From positions 1 through 64,000 of the forward strand of contig NW_026461865.1 of the NCBI RefSeq assembly GCF_021730395.1: 64,000 nt of DNA, written 5' to 3'. The translations under genes were made by a program, and so were the position numbers. This document shows, piece by piece, positions 46,809-57,786 of the stretch. The first letter of the stretch is position 1; each line of letters begins with the position of its first letter. The notes below the pieces were generated by a model. That model ran no database searches. It was not told the DNA's origin and saw only the letters and a list, made by a program, of their open reading frames with translations. Origin of the DNA: Mercenaria mercenaria (lineage: Eukaryota; Mollusca; Bivalvia; Venerida; Veneridae).

Positions 46809-48168
46809 GGCTTGTGAAAAAATTAAGAGCATAGACGATATGACGACATCTTTTATCCAACAGAATGACATACAGCGTTTACAATTTGAAACTAAAGCTG
46901 TTCATGACCAGTTAGTAGCTGCAAACAAGAAGAAGCAGAAAAACGTCGCTTCTCTTGAAGTACTGAGAAACGATATTCTCCATAATATTCAGGATAAAGC
47001 AAACACTATAGCAGAATATATCGGGAAATTGAAAAGAGAAGCTGTTGAGAGTTTGAACAAGACGTGTTCAGAAGTAAATGGCAAACTAGAATCTGAAATC
47101 AAGTTGATGGCTAATACAATAACAGAAGTCGACAAATCAGAAAGTATATTGCAAACTGTAAATAGAGTGGATGCTAGACAACAGTTTGTTCAAATAAAAC
47201 TGATAGAAAGGACTGTGAAAGATGCAAAGAAGTTGTTTGAAGAAAGTGAGTCAGAGGGAACTAGAATTGCTCGTTTTACTGAAAATGCAGAACTGAGAAG
47301 AATTTTAACGACTGTAGCTGATTTAGGACGTGTGGAGACATTGAGTGAAAACCAGAAGCAGATTACAACTAGGCAATACAAGATAAAAGCGAAGAAAGAG
47401 GTTTATGTCAGAATGCAGAATGACAATCAGACTTGTTTTATAACTGATATGTGTCTGCTTCAGGATGATACCGTCGTTCTGGCTGACTACAAAAACATGA
47501 AAATAAAGAGGCTTGATACAAATTTTAGTATTAAGGACGCGTGTATTCTACCTTCCAAGCCTATGGCCATCTGCTGTACTGCTAAGGATGAAATTGTAGT
47601 AAAACTGGCAAACGGCACGGTTCAGTTTATATCAGTTGGTCAGGAATTGTCTATTTTGAGAAATATATCTGTAGCAGGGGGTCGTTTTTGGGGAATGGAG
47701 TATTTTGCTGGGGATCTTTGGGTATCTAATGCAAGTAGTGTAAACGTGTACAATACATCAGGAACACTACTGAAGTCTATCAACAAAAACGTGAATGGAC
47801 GGAGTATATTTAAATCTTCTCCTCAAAGTATGGTTGTCAGTGGAGAGACTGTTATTATAACAGATGGAAGTGATGGAGCCGTATGTTTAGGAAGAGATGG
47901 TGAAGTGAGGTGTGAACTGCGGGACGCAAGGCTGAGATCCTGCACGGGTGCATCTGTATCTGCTGATGGCACTGTCTTCCTGTCTGGATGTGCCTCGAGC
48001 AATATCGTGATGTTTAGTGCTGACGGGAAATGTCAAGGAGAACTGGTAATAAACAAAATGAACATGACTTATGTTTCCCCTCTCTGTTATGTCAACAAAC
48101 GAAATTGTTTAATGCTAGCACGTAACATTCATAATAACAGTATCAACATTCTTGAAATGTCCGAATAA
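46809..48168 (+). CDS. TRIM-like B-box/NHL-type protein, copy 4, exon 2
   Basis: The exon is open to the stop and gives 563 residues with exon 1. Exon 2 starts Ala-Cys-Glu-Lys-Ile, closing B-box 2. The coiled coil (~118-230) is followed by the NHL-like propeller (~310-563) with DMCLLQDDTVVLADY, DLWVSNASSVNVYN, ETVIITDGSDGAVCLGRDG and GASVSADGTVFLSGCAS. Differences from copies 1 and 3 are concentrated in the propeller loops, where partner binding usually lies in NHL proteins. Stop follows EMSE. Looks functional; precise role unknown. Confidence 0.88.
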
Positions 48169-50126
48169 TCAAGGACGTTTATTGATTTATTTGACAAATT
48201 ACAGACTTGGAGACAACATTAGTAATCGAACAATTGCATATGTTTTCAGGTCTTGCTTGTTCCAACACCTTATGTATTTAATTCAGATATATGTGTTTAG
48301 TAGTCTGATTTGATAAATAGTTAAATTCACATAGTTTATTTGGGAACTGGTACAAACAAGTGTGTATATCAGCATGGTTCAATCTCTTACAGTTACAAAA
48401 TAGTTTATAATGAACTACCTGTAAATCGTGAGAAGGACTTACATTGTAGTATGACTGAACTATGTAACTTGATAATGATTTTTTTTGTAAACATTGGAAC
48501 AAAAAAGGTATTCGTGACTGAATTTCTCATAGAGTTATACAGACATTCGTTGTTTTTCTGAAGTATTACTGTGAAATCATTAATATTCGTATACCGTCAT
48601 TGTATTAGCCGGATATATGTCTCCTGAATAATATAAATCATGTTTTGACTTCTCTTCCATATTATAAACATTGATTTGATACATTATGTTTCGGGTTTTA
48701 AATTTTCAAACAACCTTGTTTAGGTAAACGAATGCAAATATTTCTAAAGATGTCTCGAATCTGTAAACATTAATAAGCAGGACAACATACCTTCCTCTAA
48801 CGATAGTTATTGCATTATATGTTTAAGCATGCAAATAATTCAGGCGCCATCTAGTATTGCGTACGCAGCATTTTATGGTGTGATTGCCTCAAATGTTAGC
48901 CCTTTCTAAAAGCTAGACTGCGGCCCTTTGATTGCTGTTATTAACTTATTACTGTTCAACGTACTCGGGACTAAAAGATCGGTAGGTATGATGTGATAGT
49001 ATCCGAACTCATTTCTAAGACACGCGTAGAACATTAAAAAATGCACATATAGACTGTCATAAAATAAATGACCTCCTGGGCAAAATTAATACAAACAATA
49101 AGTGATTTTACGCATCTGTGACAGGTGTTTTAGGTATTATTTAGTAGTTGTCTTACACAAGCGTGTTTCCTATATCTATCATGATTTAGACTTAAATTCA
49201 TTTTTTTCAGTTACTTGTAACTGTAATTATCTGTAATTATGTCGTCGAATCACACTATATAGCACATACACCGCGGCATAGACAAAACAACAACAACAAC
49301 AACAACAACACAACTTTCATTTAGTAAGTCTCTTTGGGCAAATCGCGATATGTTACTAGCAGGTTCTCCAGTTAGCAGTTTTTAGGTTGCACAGAAAGTC
49401 ATGTAAAAATACCTCCATGGTATTCGAAAGCTGCCGCCTTTTCGTTGTTTTCATACAAAAGTTCTATTGTAATGAAACCTGCTGACGTTTCTGAATAAAT
49501 CTATTGCTATTCTTTGATTTGAAGTTAAAACATTGAAGACTTATCCTTATCATGCCGTATTTCTGTCTGCAATGGAAATATTTCAATCCCGGAAATCTAA
49601 TTTCATACAGAAGTTTTAACATATATACGATATTTAGATATATTTCGTATATATAAACACAGAGCTACGATGGTGTAAGATAGATAAGGCGATTGTCCCC
49701 GCTATCATGGGGTTGAATGGTCAGTTGAAGAGATCGATAGAAACACTTCTATCTTATATTATATATTTATATTTGATACGGATGAACACGGCTATCATTG
49801 TGACAATAATTAGTAAATAAAACATAAATATTACTTTACTGACAAGTAACTGGTTCACATTTCAAATACAAAACTTTCAAAAATAAAAGAGAACGGTTAA
49901 AAACAAAACAAAATAAAAAATATGGTCTGGAACGTAAACATTGTTTGCTGAACAATCGGACATTGCAAACTTAATAACGGTATCAGAAACAAATTCTGTA
50001 AGTACAGTAGTAACGTATTTATAGGTTTTCACAACTGACAGGTTATCCTCATTTTTTAGTACTTTGCGTATACATAACGTAACTGTAAAGACAATTAAGT
50101 GTTAGTCAAAACAACTTATTTTTACA
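48169..50126. other. 3' flank of unit 4, non-coding
   Basis: Matches the flank of copy 1. The old SINE-like segment near 49660 is cut short by a deletion (GGTTGAATGG joins CAGTTGAAGAGATCG). Includes a CAA repeat near 49290. No gene seen. Confidence 0.6.
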
Positions 50127-51846
50127 GGCTATTGGTACTTTGCGAAACGGAACGAAACGAAACGAAACGGAACGAGGGGCACCATATGGGGGAAAATAAA
50201 AAATCAAATTTAAATTTTAAAAATAAAAATATTATAGTAAATTACATGAACCCTGTATAAACATCAGTTGTTGAATGATGTATAATGTCCGATGAAACTA
50301 ATGATATGCAAAACATCAAGTATGAAACATGTTTTGTCTTGTTTCGTTCCGTTACGCAAAGTACCATTACCCACACAGGTATTGGTATTTTGCGAAACGG
50401 AACGAAACAAACATTAAAAGGGGTTAGATATATCGGTGAAAAGGAATAAAACCCTATCTTTTCTTTGATATACATTCATAGTAGTTAAAAGCATAACACA
50501 GAATGATTATAAATGCATACATCTGTTAACAAGCGCGATAGTATTTGAACTAGAGCAACCCTATATGATGTACCGGATATATATAAAGTCTTGTAAACAT
50601 AAACTGTCGAATGATGTATAATGTCCGATGAAACTCATGATACGCAAAACATAAAGAAATGAAATAGATTTTGTCTTGTTTCGTTCCGTTTCGCAAAGTA
50701 CCAATACCCACACAGGTATTGGTACTTTGCGAAACGGAACGAAACGAGAAAATTTTAATTTATTTACATGAAATATTTCAGGAATTCATGTCTAATAACC
50801 GTTTATGTTTGCGTGTACAATAATGGTCAAGCCTGGATCTGCAAGTCATTATTTTCAAGTAATTGGCGACTGCTTAACAAAGCCATATCCAGAAATCACT
50901 GGTACCATGCAACCAACTATAACTATGTACATAACCTATGATACATGTACCATTAAAAGATACATTGACATGCAATAGAGCCGGACATATGAAATAGTCA
51001 CTTATGGTTGTATGCATGTATAATTGCCGAGCCTGGATCTGCAAGTCGCCTTTTTATGTTTATAGATAATAGGACAGTTTGTATATTTGTAAAGGAAATA
51101 CTTTTTGCATATTTCCTTGCACGTAACTGCGTGTTATAAAATCTGATTCTCCTTCAAACTTTTTTTTTGATTTGTAGTTGTCAGCATCTTTAATTACATA
51201 ATACATATATATAACCAAATTAGCCTTTCCTCTCTCGTTTCGTTCCGTTTCGCAAAGTACCAATACCCACACAGGTATTGGTACTTTACGAAACGGAACG
51301 AAACGAAAGAAATTTATTTACACGAAATATTTCAGGAATATTGGATAATTTATTTACATTTGTATGTTTGTATAACTGTCGAACTTGGATCTGCAAGTTA
51401 TTTTTTTATGTGTGAAGATTACAGGAGAATTTTCATGTTCCTGAAAGGAATACTTTTCGTATATTTCCTTGCATGTAACAGCGTGTAATGAAATTTGATT
51501 CTCCTTCTAACTATTTATTTTTTAATTCTTAGTTGTCAGCATCTTGAATTACATAATCGTATCTAACCAAATTAGCTTTTTCTATCTCGTTTCGTTCCGT
51601 TTCGCAAAGTACCAATACCCACACAGGTATTGGTACTTTGCGAAACGGAACGAAACAAGACATTTTTTTATTTATTTACATGATATATTTCAGCAATATC
51701 GGATAATCATTTACGTGTGTAAGTTTGTATAACTGTCGAGCTTGGATCTGTAAGTTATCTGCAAGTTATCTTTTTATGTGTGGAAATTACAGACTTGTAT
51801 GTTCGTGAAGGGAATACTTTTCGTATATTTCCTTGCATCCTTTATT

Positions 51847-52930
51847 AGCTCACCTGAGCAATGCTCAGGTGAGTTTTTCTGATCACTCGATGTCCGGTCA
51901 CTAGGTCAAATCAAAGAAAAACCTTGTGTATGCGATAGAGGCTGTATTTTTCAATTAATCTTCATGAATTTTGGTCAGAATAATTACCCTGATAAAATCT
52001 AGGCCAAGTTCGAAAATGGGTCATCTGGGGTCAAAAACTAGGTCACTAGGTCAAATCAAAGAAAAACCTTGTGTATGCGATAGAGGCTGTATTTTTCAAT
52101 TAATCTTCATGAATTTTGGTCAGAATGATAACCTTGATGAAATCTAGGATAAGTTTGAAAATGAGTCATCTGGGGTAAAAAACTAGGTCACTAGGTCAAA
52201 TTAAAGAAAAACCTTGTGTATGCGATAGAGGCTGTATTTTTCAATTAATCATGAATTTTGGGCAGAATGATTGCCTTGATGAAATCTAGGTTAACTTCGA
52301 ATATGGATCATCTGGGGTCAAAAAGTAGGTCATTAGGTCAAACCAAAGAAAAACCTTGTGTATGCGATAGAGGCTATATTTTTCAATTGATCTTCATGAA
52401 ATTCAGTCAGAATGATTGCCTTGATAAAGTCTTGGTCAAGTTTGAATATGGGTCATCTTGGTTCAAAAATTAGGTCACTAGGTCAAATCAAAGAAAAACC
52501 TTATGTATGCAATAGAGGCTGTATTTTTCAATTGATCTTTATGAAATTTGGTCAGAATTATTGCCTTGATAAAATTCAGGTAGGGTTTTGTTATTGGTCA
52601 TCTTTGGTCAAAAACTAGGTCACTAGATCAAATCAAAGAAAAACCTTGTGTATGCAATAGAGGCTGTATTTTTCAATTGATCTTTATGAAATTTGGTCAG
52701 AATGATTTCCTTGATGAAATCTAGGTCAAGTATGAATATGGGTCATCTGGGATGAAAAACTAGGTCACTAAGTCAAATAAAAGAAATACTTGTGTTTGCT
52801 CCAATTTTAATGATACTTGGTCAGAATATTTTTTTCCGTGCAATCACTAGGTCTATGTTTACACTGTTATGGTGTATTATGGTGTGTTTCTCAGGTGAGC
52901 GACCTAGGGCCATCTTGGTCCTCTTGTTTT
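51847..52930. mobile_element. Minisatellite-bearing Helitron-like element, seven 145-bp units, nested in the array
   Basis: The start is the hairpin CTCACCTGAGC-AAT-GCTCAGGTGAG. Tandem units begin at 51899, 52044, 52189, 52331, 52476, 52621 and 52766 (CACTAGGTCAAATCAAAG type). The end has CTCAGGTGAGCG, a second hairpin (AGGGCCA/TGGTCCT) and CTCTTGTTT. The layout equals that of 14219-15262 although the tandem units are unrelated. Non-autonomous; no Rep/helicase. Confidence 0.66.
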
Positions 52931-53700
52931 TTAGTTCTTAGTTGTCAGCATCTTTTTATGTGTGAAGATTACAGGAGAATTTGTATGTTCGTAAAGGGAA
53001 TACTTTTCGCATATTTCCTTGCATCTACTGCGTGTAATGAAATTTGATTCTCCTTCTAATTTTCCGTCTTAAACAAAAGTAGAGATTGTAACAAAATACA
53101 ATCCATTTATTATCATTAACAAATATCATCCAATAACATCGTGGAAAATAATAGTTTAAAAGTTTGTCCAGCACCTTTACTAGGTACATTCATAACATAG
53201 CTTAAAATGGGCTATAAAATTACAACAACCCATTAATTTTTTAAGTTATACTATCGTATATATATATAAATCATGCAGATGTTCTTATTTTAACTGCCCA
53301 TTTCGCCAATTGTTAAGACATTTTATAACCATTTCTTTTACAAAGAATAAGTCTCATAAATATGTATACATGATCAATTATTACATGTATATTCCATTTA
53401 TGATTATATTAAAAGATATGAACAAAATGCATCAAATATTCAACCATCTCAGTTATTATGCATACTAATGTCTTAAATATAAACACATTTTGCAACACTG
53501 GCCAGGTACATCATTTACTGTGAGATAAGAATGTGCAAATGCAATCCTTACAGTAATTAACTCTATGTGCTATAGAATTTGTCCGAAAATCTCTCTGCCA
53601 CGTGTGTTTGTTACTAATAATAGGGATGACCGCATTGAGTGTGACGTAGTGATACCTGTAATCTGAAAATGTGCTATTAAAATTTTCTCGTTTCGTTCCG
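52931..53700. other. Centre of the 5.5-kb array
   Basis: The first ~130 bp repeat the array-unit core (CATATTTCCTTGCAT, GAAATTTGATTCTCCTTCT). From about 53065 the sequence is unlike any other unit until the junction flank near 53690. AT-rich with no supported gene. Confidence 0.5.
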
Positions 53701-54070
53701 TTTCGCAAAGTACCAATACCTGTGTGGGAATTGGTACTTTGCGAAACGGAACGAAACGAGAGAGGAAAGGCTAAGTTTGTTATAGACATGTATAATCTAT
53801 GTAAATAAAGATGCTGACAACTACTGTAACAAATAAAAAGATAAAAAGAAAATCCAATTTTATTACACGCAGTTACATGCAAGACCACTGTATGCAAAAA
53901 AATATTTCCTTCACAAACATAAAAATTCTCGTATAATCTCAAAACATAAAAAGGCGACTTGCAGATCCAGATTCGGCAATTATACATACATACAAATATG
54001 AATAATTATTCGGTATGTCCGGCTATATTGCATGTCCATGTATTTTATGAAGGTATATGTGTAGGTATGT

Positions 54071-54118
54071 GACCTAAAATTGTGTCGGTGCGACGTTAAA
54101 CCCAACAAAATAAATAAA
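54071..54118 (+). mobile_element. Tail-only SINE insertion with 14-bp target duplication
   Basis: Only the last ~48 bp of the SINE seen at 12868 is present (GTGTCGGTGCGACGTTAAAC plus AAATAAATAAA-like tail). ATGTGTAGGTATGT precedes (54057-54070) and follows (54119-54132) it exactly. A sister stretch near 55109 (TGTGTAGGTATGTACATAG) shows the uninterrupted site. Confidence 0.88.
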
Positions 54119-55644
54119 ATGTGTAGGTATGTACATAGTTACAGTGTGTTGCATGAAACCAGTAATTTCAGATTATAGCTTTGTTAAGTCGTCGCCAATT
54201 ATTTGAAAAACAACGACTTACAAATCCAGGCTCAACCATTATTGTACATGCAAGCAATAAACGATATATAGATATGAATTCCTGAAATATTTCATGTAAA
54301 TATATCAAACATTTCTCGTTCCGTTTCGTTTCGCAAAGTACCAATACCTGTGTGGGTATTGGTACTTTGCGAAACGGAACGAAATGAGATCGGAAAAGTT
54401 AATTTGGTTATATATGCATTATGTAATTCAAGATGCGGACAAGTAAGAATTTAAAAAATAAATAGGAGAACCAAATTTCATTACAAGCAGTTACATGCAT
54501 TCCCTTCACAAACAAACAAATCCTGTAATTTTTCACAAGTAAAAGGCTAATTTGCAAATCAAGGCTGGACAGTTCAACATACATACACACATAAATGATT
54601 ATCCTTGGAAGAGTCTACCGATATTTCTGAAATACTTTATGTAAATGAATTAAATTTTTCTCGTTTCGTTTCGTTTCGCAAAGTACCAATACCTGTGTGG
54701 GTATTGGTACTTTGCGAAACGGAACGAAACGAGAGAGGAAAGGCTAAGTTTGTTATAGACATGTATAATTTATGTAATTAAAGATGCTGACAACTACTGT
54801 AACAAATAAAAAGATAAAGTTTGTTATAACTTATATAATTTATTTTATAAAGATGTTGACAACTACAACTGAAAGATAAAAGGAGAATCAAATTTTATTA
54901 CACGCAGTTACATGCAAGACAATATGCAAAAAGTATTTCCTTCACAAACATACAAATACTCGTACAATCTCAAAACATAAAAAGGCGACTTGCAGATCCA
55001 GACTCGGCAATTATATAAACATACAAACATAAATGATTATTCGGTATGTCCGGCTATATTGCATGCCTATGTACTTCACACGAAAGTTCATATATATATA
55101 TGTGTGTGTAGGTATGTACATAGTTACAGTGTGATGCAGTAATTTCCGATTATTGCTTTGTTAAGTTGTCGCTAATGGGAACCAAATTTCATTACAAGCA
55201 GATACTTGCAAGACAATATGCAAAAAATATTCCCTTCTCGAACATACAAATTCTCCTGTAATCTTCATACATAAAAGGATAACTTGCAGATCCAGGATCG
55301 ACATTTATACATACATACACAAATAAACGATTATTAGATATGAATTCCTGAAATATTTCATGCAAGTAGATTAAAATTTTCTCGTTTCGTTCCGTTTCGC
55401 AAAGTACCAATACCTGTGTGGGTAATGGTATTTGGCGTAACGGAACGAAACAAGACAAAACCTGTTTAATACTTAATGTTTTGCGTATCAGGTGTTTCAT
55501 TTGATATTATACATCATTCCAAAACTGATGTTTATACAAGGTTCATGTAATTTAATATTATATATTGATTTTTATTATTTAAATTTGATTTTTTAATTCC
55601 CCCCATATAGTGCCCCTCGTTCCGTTTCGTTTCGTTTCGCAAAG

Positions 55645-55900
55645 TTTTACATAGCCTGACAATTATTTTTGTTACGTGGTAAAAATGTATTTACTAATGT
55701 ATGTAGCGTAGTATGTAGAAAGTAATAAATTGTCGTCTTGTTTTTAACAAATTGAAACAATTTGCACTAGGATAAAAGAACAGTTGGATATTCGAACATC
55801 CGAGATGGTCTATAAAACAATTTATTCTGCTAGAGAGATAGGATACCTTGGTGAAATACTTTGCATTTGTTACATGCATTACATCAAGTAACATTATTTA
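55645..55900. other. Conserved spacer of unit 4 beyond the array
   Basis: Continues the unit sequence seen at 23766-24010 (AGCCTGACA, CGAACATCCGAGATGGT). No gene. Confidence 0.6.
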
Positions 55901-56220
55901 AGAAATAATTTATAGGAAAAAAGTGTTTTATCACTATTTATGCACGATGGGCAGTTTTACGTCGGGCGTAATAATTTCGCGAGGGCGCAGCCCGACTGAA
56001 ATTATATTGTACGACGTATTACCGCCCGAGTGTATAAATAGTGTTAAACACGGTTTTGCTATAAATTATTTCGATTCTAATATGCCCTTAATCTAAAACA
56101 GTAGGTTAAATATAGAAGCGCTCTTTCTTGGTCGCAACAAAAACATTGACGTCACCGCACGTTAACGTGACGTCATTATAGCGTAAGCGTGTTTTAACAG
56201 AGACAAGCATATTAGAATTA
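55901..56220. mobile_element. Hairpin-type insertion(s), ~320 bp
   Basis: GAAATAATTTATAG (55902-55915) pairs with CTATAAATTATTTC (56059-56072), with further pairing inside (CACTATTTAT/ATAAATAGTG). ATTCTAATATGC (56074-56085) pairs with GCATATTAGAAT (56207-56218). So two foldback parts lie side by side, the second with TGACGTCAC/GTGACGTCA (56147-56175). Unit 2 runs without the block (ACATTATTCAAAATTACATAAC near 24022). Confidence 0.68.
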
Positions 56221-56589
56221 AAATTACACAACAGCTAATCAATAACACACATATGCACAATGCTCTTACTTAAAATGTCATCTTCTTATATGAGGGTCAT
56301 AACTTTCAGACACACGTAACATTAAAAACATACATGTAACATGGTGGCATCCATGTAACATCCTTTTAACACCTCTGTAACATCCATTTTACATTTATAT
56401 TACACTATTAAGGACGTTTTTTTCTGCCAATTTTAAGAAAAAAAAGTGTTACATGCGTAACATTTTGACTACAAATAGACACCTCTTCTCAGACAAACGT
56501 AACATAAGTAACATCCATGTAACACCCCTGTTACATCTATATAACACTACTAAGGACGTTTCTCGGCAAATGTTAAGCGAATTAGGTGT
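56221..56589. repeat. GTAACATCC minisatellite block, unit 4
   Basis: Same repeat as 10383-10800, ending at AATTAGGTGT, where the LINE entered. Confidence 0.6.
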
Positions 56590-56730
56590 TCAGTCACGTG
56601 ATCAGGTGTGAAAGTCGATATAAATTTGTGGAGTAAAAAAATGGATTTTATCTAAATTTAAAGCATTTTTCTCTAAACAAATTGTGAGGAACATTTGATA
56701 ATATAATGAGGATTTCATAGATAAATTTTC

Positions 56731-57786
56731 ATGGGGAAAAGTAAGCGTAATAGAAATGAAAAAAGGAAAAACAGTAGTCAGGGGGAGAACAATGTACAAA
56801 CACCAAAGGCGGGAAGATATCGTTCAAATTCTAGTACAGGTTGTAGCCCGGTGGTAGTGAGCGATGTTCTAAATGAAGCTAACGGTATTCTTTATAATAA
56901 TACGGAAAATACTGACGATAACGTGTTTAATCTTTCGAGCGGATTACAGGATCAGACTTTAATTGACTCAAAACCTAGTGATACACAACTTTCGCACTTA
57001 AACAACATGGAGAAACCTAGCGAAACAATAAGTAATGCTGATTTGATGGCATATATGAAAAAAATTGACATGAAAATTACATGCATGGATAGCAAACTCC
57101 AGGCTCTTGAAAAGCTGGAAAAGAAAGTAGATGCCTTCGACAGTGAACTAAAAAAGATTTGGTGCAAACTACATGATATGGACATAAAAACAAAGGATAG
57201 AATTAATAGTGTAGAGGAGAAAACGGATTCGTTTGATTTTGCACTCGCGCAGGCTACAAGTAAAGTCACAGCATTGGAAAAACAAAAGGAGGATTTACAA
57301 AAAGAGATGACGTATCTACAGTCGCAATCAATGCGGAACAATCTTGTTTTTTCCAATATACCAGAGGCTCCGTCAGAAAAAAATGAGGAGACAGAGGTGA
57401 AATTAAGACAATTCCTAGTAAACAATATGAAAATAGCCCAGGACCTTGTTGAAAAAATCTCATTCGAAAGAGTGCATCGCATGGGCAGCAACATAAATGG
57501 CCGCAATCGTAGTATCGTGGCTAAATTCACACTGTACAAGGAGAAAGAGCTAGTGCGAAGACAATGGAAAGAACTTGCCGGTACTAAGTTCTATGTGAAT
57601 GAACAATTCCCGAAGGAAGTGGTCGATAGGAGGAAGCGACTTGTTCCGAAGATGAAGGCGGCCAGGGACCAAGGCAAACAGCGTGGATATCATACGATAC
57701 GCTGTACATTGATGGCAAACCAGTCAAAGACTAGGAATACGCCGGGGATGAACTGTCTATTCTTTCGTGGAATATCAATGGTTTGA
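56731..57786 (+). CDS. LINE ORF1 protein (L1-type, coiled coil plus RRM-like domain)
   Basis: The protein has 351 residues as read. A basic N-terminus (KSKRNRNEKRKN) is followed by a coiled coil at ~103-200, then the conserved MRNNLVFSNIPE (201-212) and FERVHRMGS regions and the YVNEQFPKEVVDRRKRL stretch of Transposase_22-type ORF1p. Such proteins bind LINE RNA as trimers. The end looks shifted: another frame reads YDTLYIDGKPVKD before TAG at 57732-57734, the usual kind of ORF1 ending. A single-base indel near 57675-57700 is therefore likely. The ATG at 56731 is the first in frame. Confidence 0.8.
   Translation: MGKSKRNRNEKRKNSSQGENNVQTPKAGRYRSNSSTGCSPVVVSDVLNEANGILYNNTENTDDNVFNLSSGLQDQTLIDSKPSDTQLSHLNNMEKPSETISNADLMAYMKKIDMKITCMDSKLQALEKLEKKVDAFDSELKKIWCKLHDMDIKTKDRINSVEEKTDSFDFALAQATSKVTALEKQKEDLQKEMTYLQSQSMRNNLVFSNIPEAPSEKNEETEVKLRQFLVNNMKIAQDLVEKISFERVHRMGSNINGRNRSIVAKFTLYKEKELVRRQWKELAGTKFYVNEQFPKEVVDRRKRLVPKMKAARDQGKQRGYHTIRCTLMANQSKTRNTPGMNCLFFRGISMV

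Larger units (their letters stand above)
50127..55644. repeat. 5.5-kb array of abutted inverted-repeat units (composite MITE array)
   Basis: Units of about 330-710 bp are bounded by TATTGGTACTTTGCGAAACG and its complement. Neighbouring units meet in palindromic junctions centred near 50374, 50711, 51270, 51622, 53723, 54351, 54696 and 55416. The first four carry the spacer CACACA, the last four TGTGTG. The outer ends match each other inverted (GAGGGGCACCATATGGGGG versus CCCCCCATATAGTGCCCCTC). TTTTACA stands at both outer edges and unit 2 has the empty site near 23760. No coding frame is supported. Confidence 0.82.

Noticed and set aside
52258-52618. Frames of 68-71 residues in the 145-bp repeats
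   Set aside because: They repeat with the minisatellite and change with its indels; no support as protein.
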